From positions 113,828 to 177,827 of the forward strand of contig NZ_JACYTP010000011.1 of assembly GCF_014841115.1 (NCBI RefSeq): DNA of 64,000 bases. The letters run 5' to 3'. Position 1 is the stretch's first letter, and each line of letters starts with the position of its first letter. Source of the DNA: Photobacterium arenosum (GTDB lineage Bacteria; Pseudomonadota; Gammaproteobacteria; Enterobacterales; Vibrionaceae). Shown here piece by piece: positions 37,901 to 43,722 of this stretch. The notes under the pieces were generated by a model, which ran no database searches, was not told the origin of the DNA, and saw only the letters and a list, made by a program, of their open reading frames with translations. A program made the position numbers and the translations under genes.

Positions 37901-40048
37901 GTATGTGACGATCAGGGTAGGCTACTTCCACAAGGTGCAGTTGGAGAATTGTATGTCGGTGGCGATGGGGTGACTACAGGGTATTTACATTTACCAGAAT
38001 TAACCGTGCAGCGATTTATACCTGATCCTTTCTCTGAGGGGAAAGGACGAGTTTATCGAAGCGGTGATTTGGTGCGGCGAATTCATGATGGAGAACTTGA
38101 ATACTTGGGGAGAATGGATCATCAGACCAAGTTAAGAGGTTATCGTATTGAGTTAGGCGAAATTGAGCAGGTTATTTTACGCAGTAAACTGGTAAAAGAT
38201 TGCGTTGTATTGCTGAAATCTCATGGTATAGGTGAGCCTCAACTTATCGCATTTATTGTGAATACATCGAAGGAAACCCAAGAAATAGCATCGAGTATAA
38301 GATCTTTTCTTCTGACCCTGTTACCCGATTACATGATTCCGGCTCACTACGCAGTTATTCCTGAGATACCGTTGACAGTAAATGGTAAAGTCGACCGCCA
38401 ACGGTTGCTTAGTGCTACAGAAATACAGGTTGCAAGTGCAGCTTACGTAGAGCCTGGCGACGAAGTTGAATCAAAGCTTTGCAGTATCTGGCAAAGCTTA
38501 CTGGGTCTTGAACGTGTTGGAATCCATGATAATTTCTTTGCGATTGGTGGTGACTCAATGAGCGTAGTCAAGCTGGTGATGCAATCCAGCAGACAAGGTC
38601 TTCACTTTTCAATCAAGGAGTTATTTGAACATCAGACTGTTGCTCAGATAGCAAAGGTAGTCCGTGTTAATAGCAATGATCTCTCTAGCACGTTAAAACC
38701 AGCTCCGATGGCCTTGCTAAGTGCTAAGTTGTCTGCTGATGATAGGTACCTGGCTCACCAGGTTGGTGCTGAAGATATTTACCCTGTAAGCAGTATGCAG
38801 GCGTTAATGATCCATCACCATAAAGCTTCCTCTGATATCGGCATCTATCAGCCGCAGGTTCTATTTAGCCTCAGTGGCTTACATGTTAACGTCTCCGCCG
38901 TCACACATGCTATGAAAGAAATGCTAGAGAAGCATCCTACGCTTCGGACTATCTTTATTCGCAGTGACAACAGTGAGTACAGGCAGTTGGTAATGCCAGC
39001 TGATGTTGTGGAAATATCGGTGAACGATGCTGATCATATCCCTCATTCGGAAAGAAATGCATTTTCACTGGCCATTTGTAAACAGGAGCAGGTCCAAAAG
39101 TTTGAGCTAGGTAGTGCAAATACGAGAGTGAAAATTCTTCGCTACGATGACTCTCGAGTAGACTTCATGATGACCACGCACCATGCAATTGAAGACGGCT
39201 GGGGCCTTGTTGAACTGTTAAACGCATTATTCTCAGAAATAGAGAATAATGGAAAAGGCATAATTCAACCGAAAAATACGTCAGTGGTCAATGTGTTTAA
39301 AGAAGCCGTAGCCTTGGAGTTGGAAGCTGCTTCAAATAACACTTTTAAGTCGCAATGGACAGAATTATTGTGTGACTATTCACCTATGCCTCATTTACCA
39401 ACCAATACTCAATCGACGGGTTATCAGAAAGTGACTCGTTCTATTGATACCCTTCGCTGGCAGAAAGTATCAAGAGTGGCTAATCATCTTGGTGTACCGG
39501 TAAAAACACTCTTTCTCTATGCTTATCATAAAGCGCTGGGGAACGTACTGAATACCTCTTTGGTAACCGTTGATGTGGTGTCAAATGGGCGTTCCGAGCG
39601 TTTAAGCAACCCGCTTGATGGCGTTGGTCTTTACTGGCGATTTTTGCCACTTACTCTCAACGTAGGCTTGCCTGTTGAACAAGCAATAGAAAAATTGGCA
39701 AAAAAGCAGATCCAAGCTGAAATGTGTGCATTGTACCCAGTTGATGGTATTGCAGGGCTTGTTGGAGAAAAGTCGTTAACATATGCTGCGTTTAACTTCA
39801 TGCATTTTTCAAATATCGCTAGCAGGAAGAACGATAATGAAATGGATGTACGTTGTTTATATTCGGCGGATAGGTTTCATCATGCAATCAAGCTCAGCCT
39901 TAATGTTGACCCAGTTTCCAAGCAAATTAATGCTGAGGTTGATTACAATTCTTGTCATGTATCATCATTGCAATCCGAATGCATTATGACGATGTTTGAG
40001 GGTCTGCTGAAACAGATTATATCAATGTATGAAACTCAAACGACATAG
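28994..40048 (+). CDS. Non-ribosomal peptide synthetase 3 (3 modules, terminal C domain, 3684 aa)
   Basis: Starts 3 nt after NRPS2. Domains by approximate residue: TubC-like docking 1-55 (IINHNMAIWLDRDEI); C7 68-500 (HHIAFDG); A7 523-1040; T7 (GGDS 1073); C8 1144-1560 (HHVILDGWS, YPATQLQQGM opening as in DCL domains); A8 1584-2100; T8 (GGHS 2133); C9 2187-2610 (HHIAIDGWS); A9 2638-3150; T9 (GGDS 3190); terminal C 3263-3684 (HHAIEDGWG). Pocket readings: A7 DFWNIGMVH, exactly the threonine code; A8 DIVYLGSVA, unassigned; A9 DFWSIGMVH, threonine-like. No thioesterase or reductase is fused at the end, so the terminal C domain probably releases the peptide, by condensing it with an amine or hydroxyl or by cyclisation. 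C8 looks DCL-like although module 7 has no epimerase. Confidence 0.95.
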   Translation: MYLLIQQIINHNMAIWLDRDEIKLAMRGQQPDQTLVTQLRSLKPQITAYLAEQGIFSQADFEQWSDLQPTPVSYGQEQLLFIEHLDAGAAAYHIPLFVSVKRGASVSRIKAALDHVVERHKLLNAVYQVGEHSTMRLLQEPISMSSQSVESADLLKERVQQAVLRPFALNEEPPFRCHHFHCESDEYLLFIWHHIAFDGWSQNIFLHELKAFYTALSEGREAALPELTSGYADFARQQRSGSIADKNAESLAYWKSVLADAETLCLPLDYTRPVQFKSEGDHVDFSLSEMLTEQLKQLAREQETTLYTILLSALYVSLECLSGQRDVVVGTPAENRPTTDTQALIGYFVNALPLRLELDKAWTTAELIHHVHQLVLNARKHQEVPFECIVDELAVERDLSQHPLFQVMFAFHSFDGTFVDDLPFDFVPSENDPTKAYHPAKFDLHVSVQNTDNQLTGSIVFAKALFNKETVTRLVALYQQVLKNMLQSQYRSLAEYNLLSAADQHSIDFWNRQSSVTLSHSTLCQAFEHQAECFPHRIALQIAEAKLTYAQLDQASDQLAQQIRTRYQQLVGKHLSPDTLIAVYMDRSFEMVLSLLAILKAGGAYLPLTPESPDDRVQFIVDDAKPVMLLTQEEYIGKMDFVLGKTHQQPVIQTVCLPALLATSSPSKLNIINDPQDLAYVIYTSGTTGKPKGVMQTHCNVLRLFSASEEGFKFNESDTWLLYHSFSFDFSVWEIFGALLFGGRLVIPEKACIRDFSRLAQLCAQEEITVLNQTPEAFYAFSDVVLSESIVFPSLRYVIFGGDKLNIHQLKPWWNRFGDEVPKLINMYGITETTVHVTYKSLSRQDLTAQSLIGKPLSDMTTHVLDERGRPLPINAVGELFIGGGGLARGYLNRDSLTRERFIDTSQYGRLYKTGDLARWLPNGELAYVGRNDHQVKIRGHRIELGEVEQALLAIDGIKLSVVIALQRAGKQVLAAYVVMEDGCVFIAQKIADALNQSLPEYMQPASINVLNAIPLTVNGKLDRVALPEPCFSAPDQFHPPRDNLEKQLCEIWQSVLGVNRVGIQDNFFQVGGDSILAIRLLGRLSLIGLQLPLNVFYANPTISGITSGVNQSDVKSDYQAFSLLSDDKKKNLINNISDNLTDAYPATQLQQGMLLESSLSRGVYHDVFRYSINIPFDYKRFRKTLFDLIHRHETLRTAFIEDDEHGYIGVVHQHVDLVIDIVESQDWSTLLDTQHDKPFDTTQPQLLRCIISDITTGGFELNLAIHHVILDGWSLASLVTELLNIYSSHCVTELVSNPPMGMYAESELAAMSDEESVSFWKQYLAGYEMPDFPIVSQDCPQHSELDKAVYELSDAESSAILTLSSTLNISVDTLFLAIYHHTISKIQNCDDTVIGLIANNRLEIPGGDKMLGVFLNVLPFRPQISSDMGTIADWLKSYSYEKDRVLRHKRIPYTKIKESSLKTNVTLSISFNYTHFHVYDEVSQDKRILQKGQGYDKNDIPLTLNVVRHQDRFILSLQAHKQSVSKVVFQQLHQYLGMMVNEMSKVSAQHPFHHLSRLTIEDQKRLRDWQYGTRSKVVSDSLSDLFERQVARSPEHIALVFGNKVITYKTLDEKANQLACLISEQYQQQCGQPFEAGTMVGLFYDRGIEMVIAMLAVLKAGGVYVPISPSYPDDRVGFIVSDIQSPVLLTQPALKTKLVKCLQDPGSYSLLTLEQSAQSEKYPHHRQVTESDLAYVIYTSGTTGKPKGVKVTSSSVLNLLNSEHFNTSYARCCCWTNYVFDISVVEIFSSLLNGSTLHILNDDTRSDQQRYFDYLQDHSIESAYVPPFYIGALSRWLEENTGQLHLKRVLTGVDKILPEHAAGLLKQGVVLINSYGPTETTVASTALHVTAINPEWSVIPIGKPTDNEICYVLDKQLLPVPVGTVGELYIGGAGVAQGYVNRPELTCERFLPDPYATLAEKENGWTRIYKTGDWVRWLPDGNLEYLGRTDGQVKIRGHRIELAEIRAVLAELPQVADTTVILQTVANEPAIVAYVVPKPDCILESGSLAAWVAEKLPVYMLPQYYVVMKLLPLTINGKLDKQALPIPEVTESQSHHLPQTDLEISLAQIWQSVLGIKSIGLTDNFFYIGGHSLHAIRVLAKIKEDLQLEATIGLMFSYPTIAEIIPHLQPLAKLSAVIMPLGMSKYPLSYAQERMLFLDAYGAAGSAYNVPYLLMLDEDVGVNCLQQVLNIVVKRHTVLHSVFNIDENGNTYQQIVEAAPELICHHCESQQEIREYTEKQSAIPFVLSKEIPIRVSLIDSPDGCYVFFLWHHIAIDGWSVDIFINDFMSCYQAMKAHQIWHVPELTINYGDYAYWQRQQEKKERYAVTQAFWFDALKNLTQLELPTDHQRPSQIDYTGNNVSINLSEEQAENLLLLAQEEGVTLHSLLLSGFMLTLSVLSRQEDIVVGIPAELRDMAEVQSLVGLFVNSLPIRVSVDQTCKGSEFIHQVHNNVVQAKSQQNLPFEKLLDVLQIPRDPSRHPIFQVMFTLEQQQERNTANIPEGEQREISGFNSAKFDLSMHWQASPGSLQGTMNFASRLFDKETIESWSKLYIHVLDQWITKSEQPMTALTWLSARDHQDLITRDIFQSEQIPYSSLPAAFEAQVSRYPERVSLEFGDKKLTYRELNNKVNQMAVYLSHCGVQRGNFVGLLLHRSMEQVITLLAVLKIGASYVPIDPVNPLNRIKYIINNAKLSYLLTHDEYSDALLGVVLSVIDVDKVLEESSFCSQVFDLKETEVTGDDTAYVIYTSGSTGEPKGVAVSHHNVLRLFRACAEYFEFSYRDTWTLFHSYAFDFSVWEIWGALLKGGRLVIVPDEIVKSAEAMVQLVSTKQVTVLSQTPSAFNLFSTEAVKAGIRNFCLRYVIFGGEALKLKKLQPWIETYGDETPQLVNMYGITETTVHVTHRVIRHSDMERSASIIGKSLSDLYTYVCDDQGRLLPQGAVGELYVGGDGVTTGYLHLPELTVQRFIPDPFSEGKGRVYRSGDLVRRIHDGELEYLGRMDHQTKLRGYRIELGEIEQVILRSKLVKDCVVLLKSHGIGEPQLIAFIVNTSKETQEIASSIRSFLLTLLPDYMIPAHYAVIPEIPLTVNGKVDRQRLLSATEIQVASAAYVEPGDEVESKLCSIWQSLLGLERVGIHDNFFAIGGDSMSVVKLVMQSSRQGLHFSIKELFEHQTVAQIAKVVRVNSNDLSSTLKPAPMALLSAKLSADDRYLAHQVGAEDIYPVSSMQALMIHHHKASSDIGIYQPQVLFSLSGLHVNVSAVTHAMKEMLEKHPTLRTIFIRSDNSEYRQLVMPADVVEISVNDADHIPHSERNAFSLAICKQEQVQKFELGSANTRVKILRYDDSRVDFMMTTHHAIEDGWGLVELLNALFSEIENNGKGIIQPKNTSVVNVFKEAVALELEAASNNTFKSQWTELLCDYSPMPHLPTNTQSTGYQKVTRSIDTLRWQKVSRVANHLGVPVKTLFLYAYHKALGNVLNTSLVTVDVVSNGRSERLSNPLDGVGLYWRFLPLTLNVGLPVEQAIEKLAKKQIQAEMCALYPVDGIAGLVGEKSLTYAAFNFMHFSNIASRKNDNEMDVRCLYSADRFHHAIKLSLNVDPVSKQINAEVDYNSCHVSSLQSECIMTMFEGLLKQIISMYETQTT

Positions 40049-40083
40049 GTGTTATGATCACAAAATAACAGTATTTTATTAAC

Positions 40084-40119
40084 CTGACTTCACTGAGTAT
40101 GATAACCTCATGAAGTCAG
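40084..40119 (+). other. Hairpin between NRPS3 and the thioesterase gene
   Basis: CTGACTTCA at 40084-40092 pairs perfectly with TGAAGTCAG at 40111-40119. Four more pairs (TGAG/CTCA) form after a one-base bulge, leaving the loop TATGATAAC. No T-run follows, so it is not a classical terminator. It could be an mRNA processing or stability element that lowers thioesterase expression relative to the NRPS genes; that is conjecture. Confidence 0.5.
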
Positions 40120-40146
40120 CTATGAACGGTGAAGATAAAGAATAAT

Positions 40147-40890
40147 ATGAGTGTTAATGGAAGATTTGTTTGTTATAAACCTAACGCCACCGCCAAAGTA
40201 AATTTAATTTGTTTTCCGTTTGCGGGCGGAAGTGCGTCTGTATTTTACCCATGGGCAGCCAGACTGCCTGCTCATATTCAGCTACTGGCGTACCAACCGC
40301 CAGGAAGAGCACAACGTATGGCTGAACCTGCGTGTATGAACATACAAGATTATATGGATGATATTTGGCAGGACATTAAGAGTATTACTGATAAACCTTT
40401 TATTCTATTCGGCCATAGTATGGGCGCACTACTTGCTTATGAAGTAATTAAAAAATTGGATGCCCATAAGATATGCATGCCTGTGAAAGCTGTATTCTCT
40501 GCCGCAAAGTCACCTTGGAAAAACAACAGGGCAAAACTCATCAGCCATCTTCGCGATAATGATTTTATCAATGAGTTGAAAATAAAAGGTGGCTTTCCTG
40601 AACAAATCCTTAACAACAAAGAGTTGATGGAGTTGTGCACTCCCTATATTAAATCTGATTACAGTATAGTTGAGGATTATTGTTCTGAGAAAAAGTATAA
40701 ACTATCTGTGTCATCAATAGTTCTTTCTGGAATGGATGATGAAATTTCTGATAATGAGTTAGCCGAGTGGGGAGATGTTTTTTCGCAAGTGCCAGAAATT
40801 CACAGTTTCCCTGGCGGTCACTTTTTTATTAACAATGATAATGTATTAGATGATATTATTTCTCTAATAACGAAACAACCTTGTGAGTAA
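40147..40890 (+). CDS. Type II thioesterase (GrsT-like editing enzyme)
   Basis: A stand-alone alpha/beta hydrolase of about 247 residues when started at ATG 40147. The frame also opens at GTG 40129; neither start has a strong ribosome site and the shorter form matches usual family length. Motifs are LICFPFAGGSASVFYPW, the nucleophile elbow GHSMG (Ser91 in this numbering) and the catalytic His in GGHFFI; an Asp lies in GMDDE. Such enzymes clear wrongly primed or stalled carrier domains in the cytosol and do not normally release the finished product. It is the last gene of the cluster, about 100 nt after NRPS3, AT-rich, on the same strand. Confidence 0.88.
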   Translation: MSVNGRFVCYKPNATAKVNLICFPFAGGSASVFYPWAARLPAHIQLLAYQPPGRAQRMAEPACMNIQDYMDDIWQDIKSITDKPFILFGHSMGALLAYEVIKKLDAHKICMPVKAVFSAAKSPWKNNRAKLISHLRDNDFINELKIKGGFPEQILNNKELMELCTPYIKSDYSIVEDYCSEKKYKLSVSSIVLSGMDDEISDNELAEWGDVFSQVPEIHSFPGGHFFINNDNVLDDIISLITKQPCE

Positions 40891-41104
40891 AGATATCTGC
40901 ATTCACCCACTTAATTGAGGATGTTTAGTTGCAGTATGTTACTTTAAATTGAGTTTGAGTAGGGGGACATTCTAATAATCTTAATAATCGATATGGCTAC
41001 CACAGAAATGGTTTTCTCACAAAGCTGATACTAGTTCTGTGTTAACAGAAAGGCCTTCTTTAAGATGTTTTTATTTCAAACAGGTTAAGAAACAGCCTAG
41101 GTTT

Positions 41105-41140
41105 ATAGATATAGATATAGATATAGATATAGATATAGAT
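41105..41140 (+). repeat. Six tandem ATAGAT hexamers
   Basis: Perfect array of six ATAGAT units in the gap between the thioesterase gene and trpS. Such short perfect arrays are prone to slipped-strand length change. It lies about 40 nt upstream of the promoter-like sequence before the trpS leader, so copy number could alter spacing of upstream sites. No coding frame covers it. Confidence 0.85.
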
Positions 41141-41147
41141 TAGGTTG

Positions 41148-41176
41148 TTGCATTTTATTGCATGTGCAGATATCAT
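41148..41176 (+). promoter_or_regulatory. Candidate sigma70 promoter of the trpS leader
   Basis: TTGCAT (41148-41153), a 17-nt spacer and TATCAT (41171-41176) fit a promoter with a weak -35 and good -10. Transcription would start near 41183, at or next to the ATG of the leader peptide, which lacks a ribosome site and might thus be leaderless. This is a pattern match only. Confidence 0.4.
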
Positions 41177-41182
41177 TTATGA

Positions 41183-41239
41183 ATGATAACTAGTGATTCC
41201 CTGAAAGTCCTTTCAATTTTTTGGTGGCGTTCTTCTTAG
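41183..41239 (+). CDS. Trp leader peptide of the trpS attenuator (18 aa)
   Basis: ATG 41183 to TAG 41237-41239 encodes MITSDSLKVLSIFWWRSS, with tandem Trp codons at 41222-41227, four codons before the stop. Two adjacent rare Trp residues in an 18-residue peptide, placed immediately before mutually exclusive hairpins and a tryptophanyl-tRNA synthetase gene, are the signature of ribosome-mediated attenuation. No clear ribosome site precedes the ATG; the codon just before is TGA. The peptide itself should have no function beyond sensing charged tRNA-Trp. Confidence 0.7.
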   Translation: MITSDSLKVLSIFWWRSS

Positions 41240-41304
41240 AACGGCACTGAATTTTCACGTTCATTTGCCGTCATTTGGCTGCTGATGAACGCACTACATT
41301 TCTT
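41228..41304 (+). promoter_or_regulatory. Transcription attenuator with 1:2, 2:3 and 3:4 hairpins before trpS
   Basis: Four segments share one core. Segment 1 is CGTTCT (41228-41233), 2 is AGAACG (41238-41243), 3 is CGTTCAT (41258-41264) and 4 is ATGAACG (41285-41291). 1:2 and 3:4 can form together. 2:3 (GAACG/CGTTC, with the alternative ACGGCA 41241-41246 to TGCCGT 41266-41271) excludes both. A ribosome stalled at the Trp codons covers segment 1 and favours 2:3, the antiterminator, allowing trpS expression when charged tRNA-Trp is scarce. The T-rich tail after segment 4 (CATTTCTTTC) is weak, so control could also act on translation. Confidence 0.65.
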
Positions 41305-41358
41305 TCGAATGAATGTTTCCTTAGTAGCCACTGGCGTTTACTACACTGAGGAAAACAG

Positions 41359-42357
41359 ATGAAAGAACAAGTACTGACTGGTGACAGACCGACCGGCCCC
41401 TTGCATTTAGGGCACTTTGCCGGTTCACTTCAGCAACGGGTCGCGCTTCAGCATACCCATCAACAGACCATACTGGTCGCTGACTTACAGGCGTTAACCG
41501 ATAACGGTCATAATCCGGGAAAGGTGGCAGAAAACATTTTGAATGTAGTGGCTGATTATCTTGCCGTGGGTATTGAGCCGGGTAAGACCACCATCTGCCT
41601 TCAATCTTCGCTACCGGCTCTGCCTGAGCTCGCCATGTATTATGCCAACCTTGTGTCTATTGCGCGCTTAGAGCGTAATCCGACGGTAAAAAATGAAATC
41701 CATGCCAGAGGATTTGGCAGGGCAATCCCGGCAGGTTTTCTTACCTATCCAATCAGTCAGGCTGCTGATATTACAGCATTTCGGGCTGGTCTTGTTCCTG
41801 TGGGTGACGATCAATTGCCTATGATTGAACAGACGAATGAGATTGTTCGGCGTTTTAATCATGTTACTGGGCAACGCATTCTTGAGGAGTGCAGCCCTTT
41901 GATCAGCAATGTACCCAGATTGCCAGGGCTGGACGGTAAAGCGAAGATGTCCAAGTCACAGGGGACGGCCATCACGCTTGGTGCAAGTGCAAAAGAGATA
42001 CGTGCGGCTGTGAAAGCAATGTATACCGACCCAAACCACTTAAGGGTTGAGGATCCCGGGCAAGTCGAAGGCAATGTGGTGTTTACCTACCTGGATGCAT
42101 TTCATCCGGATACCGCTTACGTAAGAGCACTGAAGCAAAAGTACCGTCAGGGCGGATTGGGTGATGGTAAAACGAAACAGATACTGGAAGAGTGCTTACA
42201 AACGCTGCTGGCACCCATCAGGCAGGAGAGAGAGCGGTTACTGTCAGATAAAACCATGCTGACTGATGTACTGAGAAAAGGGACGGAGAAAGCCAATTTA
42301 GTCAGTCAGGATGTGCTGCATGATGTGAAGCGTGCGTTAGGGATAGCCATGTTCTGA
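41359..42357 (+). CDS. trpS: Tryptophanyl-tRNA synthetase (second TrpRS type)
   Basis: A 332-residue class I aminoacyl-tRNA synthetase charging tRNA-Trp in the cytosol. The HIGH-type motif reads PLHLGHFAGS after TGDRPTG, and the KMSKS loop is intact (AKMSKSQG); PVGDDQLPMIEQ is the typical dimer/tRNA region. The ATG at 41359 follows GAGGAAAACAG. It is preceded by the attenuator above and ends 29 nt before a bidirectional terminator, so it is a single-gene unit. The usual Vibrionaceae trpS lies in a dam-rpe-gph cluster, which is not here, so this is likely a second copy (inference). It directly follows the NRPS cluster; whether it protects against a Trp-mimic product is speculation. Confidence 0.92.
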   Translation: MKEQVLTGDRPTGPLHLGHFAGSLQQRVALQHTHQQTILVADLQALTDNGHNPGKVAENILNVVADYLAVGIEPGKTTICLQSSLPALPELAMYYANLVSIARLERNPTVKNEIHARGFGRAIPAGFLTYPISQAADITAFRAGLVPVGDDQLPMIEQTNEIVRRFNHVTGQRILEECSPLISNVPRLPGLDGKAKMSKSQGTAITLGASAKEIRAAVKAMYTDPNHLRVEDPGQVEGNVVFTYLDAFHPDTAYVRALKQKYRQGGLGDGKTKQILEECLQTLLAPIRQERERLLSDKTMLTDVLRKGTEKANLVSQDVLHDVKRALGIAMF

Positions 42358-42385
42358 AGAACACAGAATGCTGAAATACAAAATC

Positions 42386-42414
42386 AAAAATCCGGCATAA
42401 AAAGCCGGATTTTT
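42386..42414. terminator. Bidirectional terminator between trpS and yceI
   Basis: AAAAATCCGGC / GCCGGATTTTT arms with a seven-base A-rich loop, with A-run on one side and T-run on the other. It sits between the convergent ends of trpS (plus) and the YceI gene (minus) and can serve both. Confidence 0.9.
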
Positions 42415-42435
42415 GAAGTAACAGTGAAGTCTGGA

Positions 42436-43005
42436 TTACAGACGAACCCCTTCCACATGCAGCTCCATGTCTGCGTAGCTGGAAGTGCCCATCACCTGGA
42501 TACCAAAGTCAGCCAGCTCAACACGGGTTGTGCCCATGAAACCAGCGCGGTAACCACCCCATGGGTCTTTGCCTTCACCGACTAACTCAGCATCAATCGT
42601 GATAGGTTTTGTCTGGCCGTGTAGTGTCAGGTTGCCATCGATGGCCAGTTTACCGTTACCTTTGTCAGTGACTTTGGTGCTGGTAAAGGTGGCTTTTGGA
42701 TACTTGCTCACTTCCAGGAAATCTTCGCTGCGAACGTGCTTATCACGATCCGCGTGATTGGAATCAAAGCTGGTGGTATCAATGTTCACAGCCACTTTTG
42801 ACGCGGCAATGTTTTCAGGGTCATAGCTGAAAGTACCATCAAAGGTATTGAAACGTCCTTTAATCCAGCTGTAGCCGAGGTGGCTGATTTTCAGGTTAAC
42901 TGAGGCGTGAGCGCCTTTGTTATCAATGGCATAATCGGCAGCATTTGCAATGCCAGGTAAAACTAGGGCCGCAGCCAGGCTCAACGCGGTAAGATGCTTC
43001 TTCAT
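42436..43005 (-). CDS. YceI family periplasmic lipid-binding protein
   Basis: 189 residues with a signal peptide (LSLAAALVLPGIANA cut before ADYAID). The mature part reads as the YceI lipocalin-like barrel: HLGYSWIKGRFNTFDGTFSYD, then LTLHGQTKPITIDAEL and DPWGGYRAGFMGTTRVELADFGI. Family members bind polyisoprenoid such as ubiquinone-like lipids in the periplasm. Its start overlaps the stop of the cytochrome b561 gene by 4 nt (ATGA), so the two are translated together, a pairing common in proteobacteria. Confidence 0.92.
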   Translation of the reverse strand: MKKHLTALSLAAALVLPGIANAADYAIDNKGAHASVNLKISHLGYSWIKGRFNTFDGTFSYDPENIAASKVAVNIDTTSFDSNHADRDKHVRSEDFLEVSKYPKATFTSTKVTDKGNGKLAIDGNLTLHGQTKPITIDAELVGEGKDPWGGYRAGFMGTTRVELADFGIQVMGTSSYADMELHVEGVRL

Positions 43006-43544
43006 TTTTCCTTAACTCCCAACATTTTCTTTAAGGTATTATCTTTATTAACAAAGTGGTGTTTCAATGCAGCCACCGCATGTAGGGTAGCTAATCCGAT
43101 TAAGGCGTAGGCGAGGTACTCATGAATTTCGCCTGCCACGTCGGATTGATCCGGAAAGAGTTCACCCATTGAAGGAACGGTTAACCAGTCAAATACATCT
43201 ATGCCACGTCCGTCCGACGTTGAAATGAGATAACCACTGACGAATAAACCGAACAACAGAACATAAATGACCAGGTGTGCCAGCTTGGCGAGTGCTTTTT
43301 CCCAAGTAGCTCCTTCAATAGCGGGTTGTTGCTTCACTGTTTTCCATAGCAGTCGGAACAAGGTCACAGCTGCCAGTGTTAAACCTACTGACTTATGCCA
43401 GTGGGGCGCAACTGTGTACCAGGATGAATAGTAATTGAGATCCACCATCCACAGGCCAACAGCAAATAGCCCAATGATGACAACAGCACTTGCCCAGTGG
43501 AGGGTTACTGAAACCCAATCATAATGATTGACTGCTTTTTTCAT
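43002..43544 (-). CDS. Cytochrome b561 (four-helix inner-membrane dihaem protein)
   Basis: 180 residues with four predicted membrane helices. Haem-ligand histidines are in VTLHWASAV (helix 1), PHWHKSVGL (helix 2), EIHEYLAYALIGLATLHAVAAL (helices 3-4). It belongs to the bacterial b561/CybB group, which transfers electrons between quinol and periplasmic or other partners. It is first in a two-gene operon with yceI and overlaps it by 4 nt. The exact electron donor and acceptor cannot be read from sequence. Confidence 0.9.
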   Translation of the reverse strand: MKKAVNHYDWVSVTLHWASAVVIIGLFAVGLWMVDLNYYSSWYTVAPHWHKSVGLTLAAVTLFRLLWKTVKQQPAIEGATWEKALAKLAHLVIYVLLFGLFVSGYLISTSDGRGIDVFDWLTVPSMGELFPDQSDVAGEIHEYLAYALIGLATLHAVAALKHHFVNKDNTLKKMLGVKEK

Positions 43545-43670
43545 GTACTTGGGTACCCTGATTAAAAACTACCTACCTATTCTAGTGGTAAATATTTCAA
43601 AAATCAGTGTATTAACTTGAACAACCTGGTCAAAGAAATTGAACAAGCTCGAAAAAGAGTAAGAAGATAT

Positions 43671-43697
43671 TTCAGCCCTCTGTATTTAAGGGCTGAA
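43671..43697 (-). terminator. Hairpin downstream of the HAD gene
   Basis: TTCAGCCCT / AGGGCTGAA with a nine-base loop lies 26 nt after the stop of the HAD-family gene on the minus strand. In that direction it is followed by AATATCTTCTT, a weak T-rich tail. Confidence 0.55.
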
Positions 43698-43722
43698 TAG
43701 CAAAAACAGGCTTACAGAAGGG

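Noticed and set aside
1720..40890. Cluster as a siderophore pathway
   Set aside because: Beta-hydroxy-Asp/Asn and interface-like domains suggest it, but there is no TonB receptor, hydroxamate or catechol gene, or Fur box at the cluster; the residues called do not form a usual iron ligand set.
41029..41193. TrpR operator near the trpS promoter
   Set aside because: Only isolated ACTAGT half-sites (about 41030 and 41188) are present, not the paired CTAG palindrome of a trp operator.
41285..41362. 25-codon frame overlapping the trpS start by ATGA
   Set aside because: No ribosome site, no Trp codons, and it lies over attenuator segment 4 and the leader downstream; the 41183 leader explains the region better.
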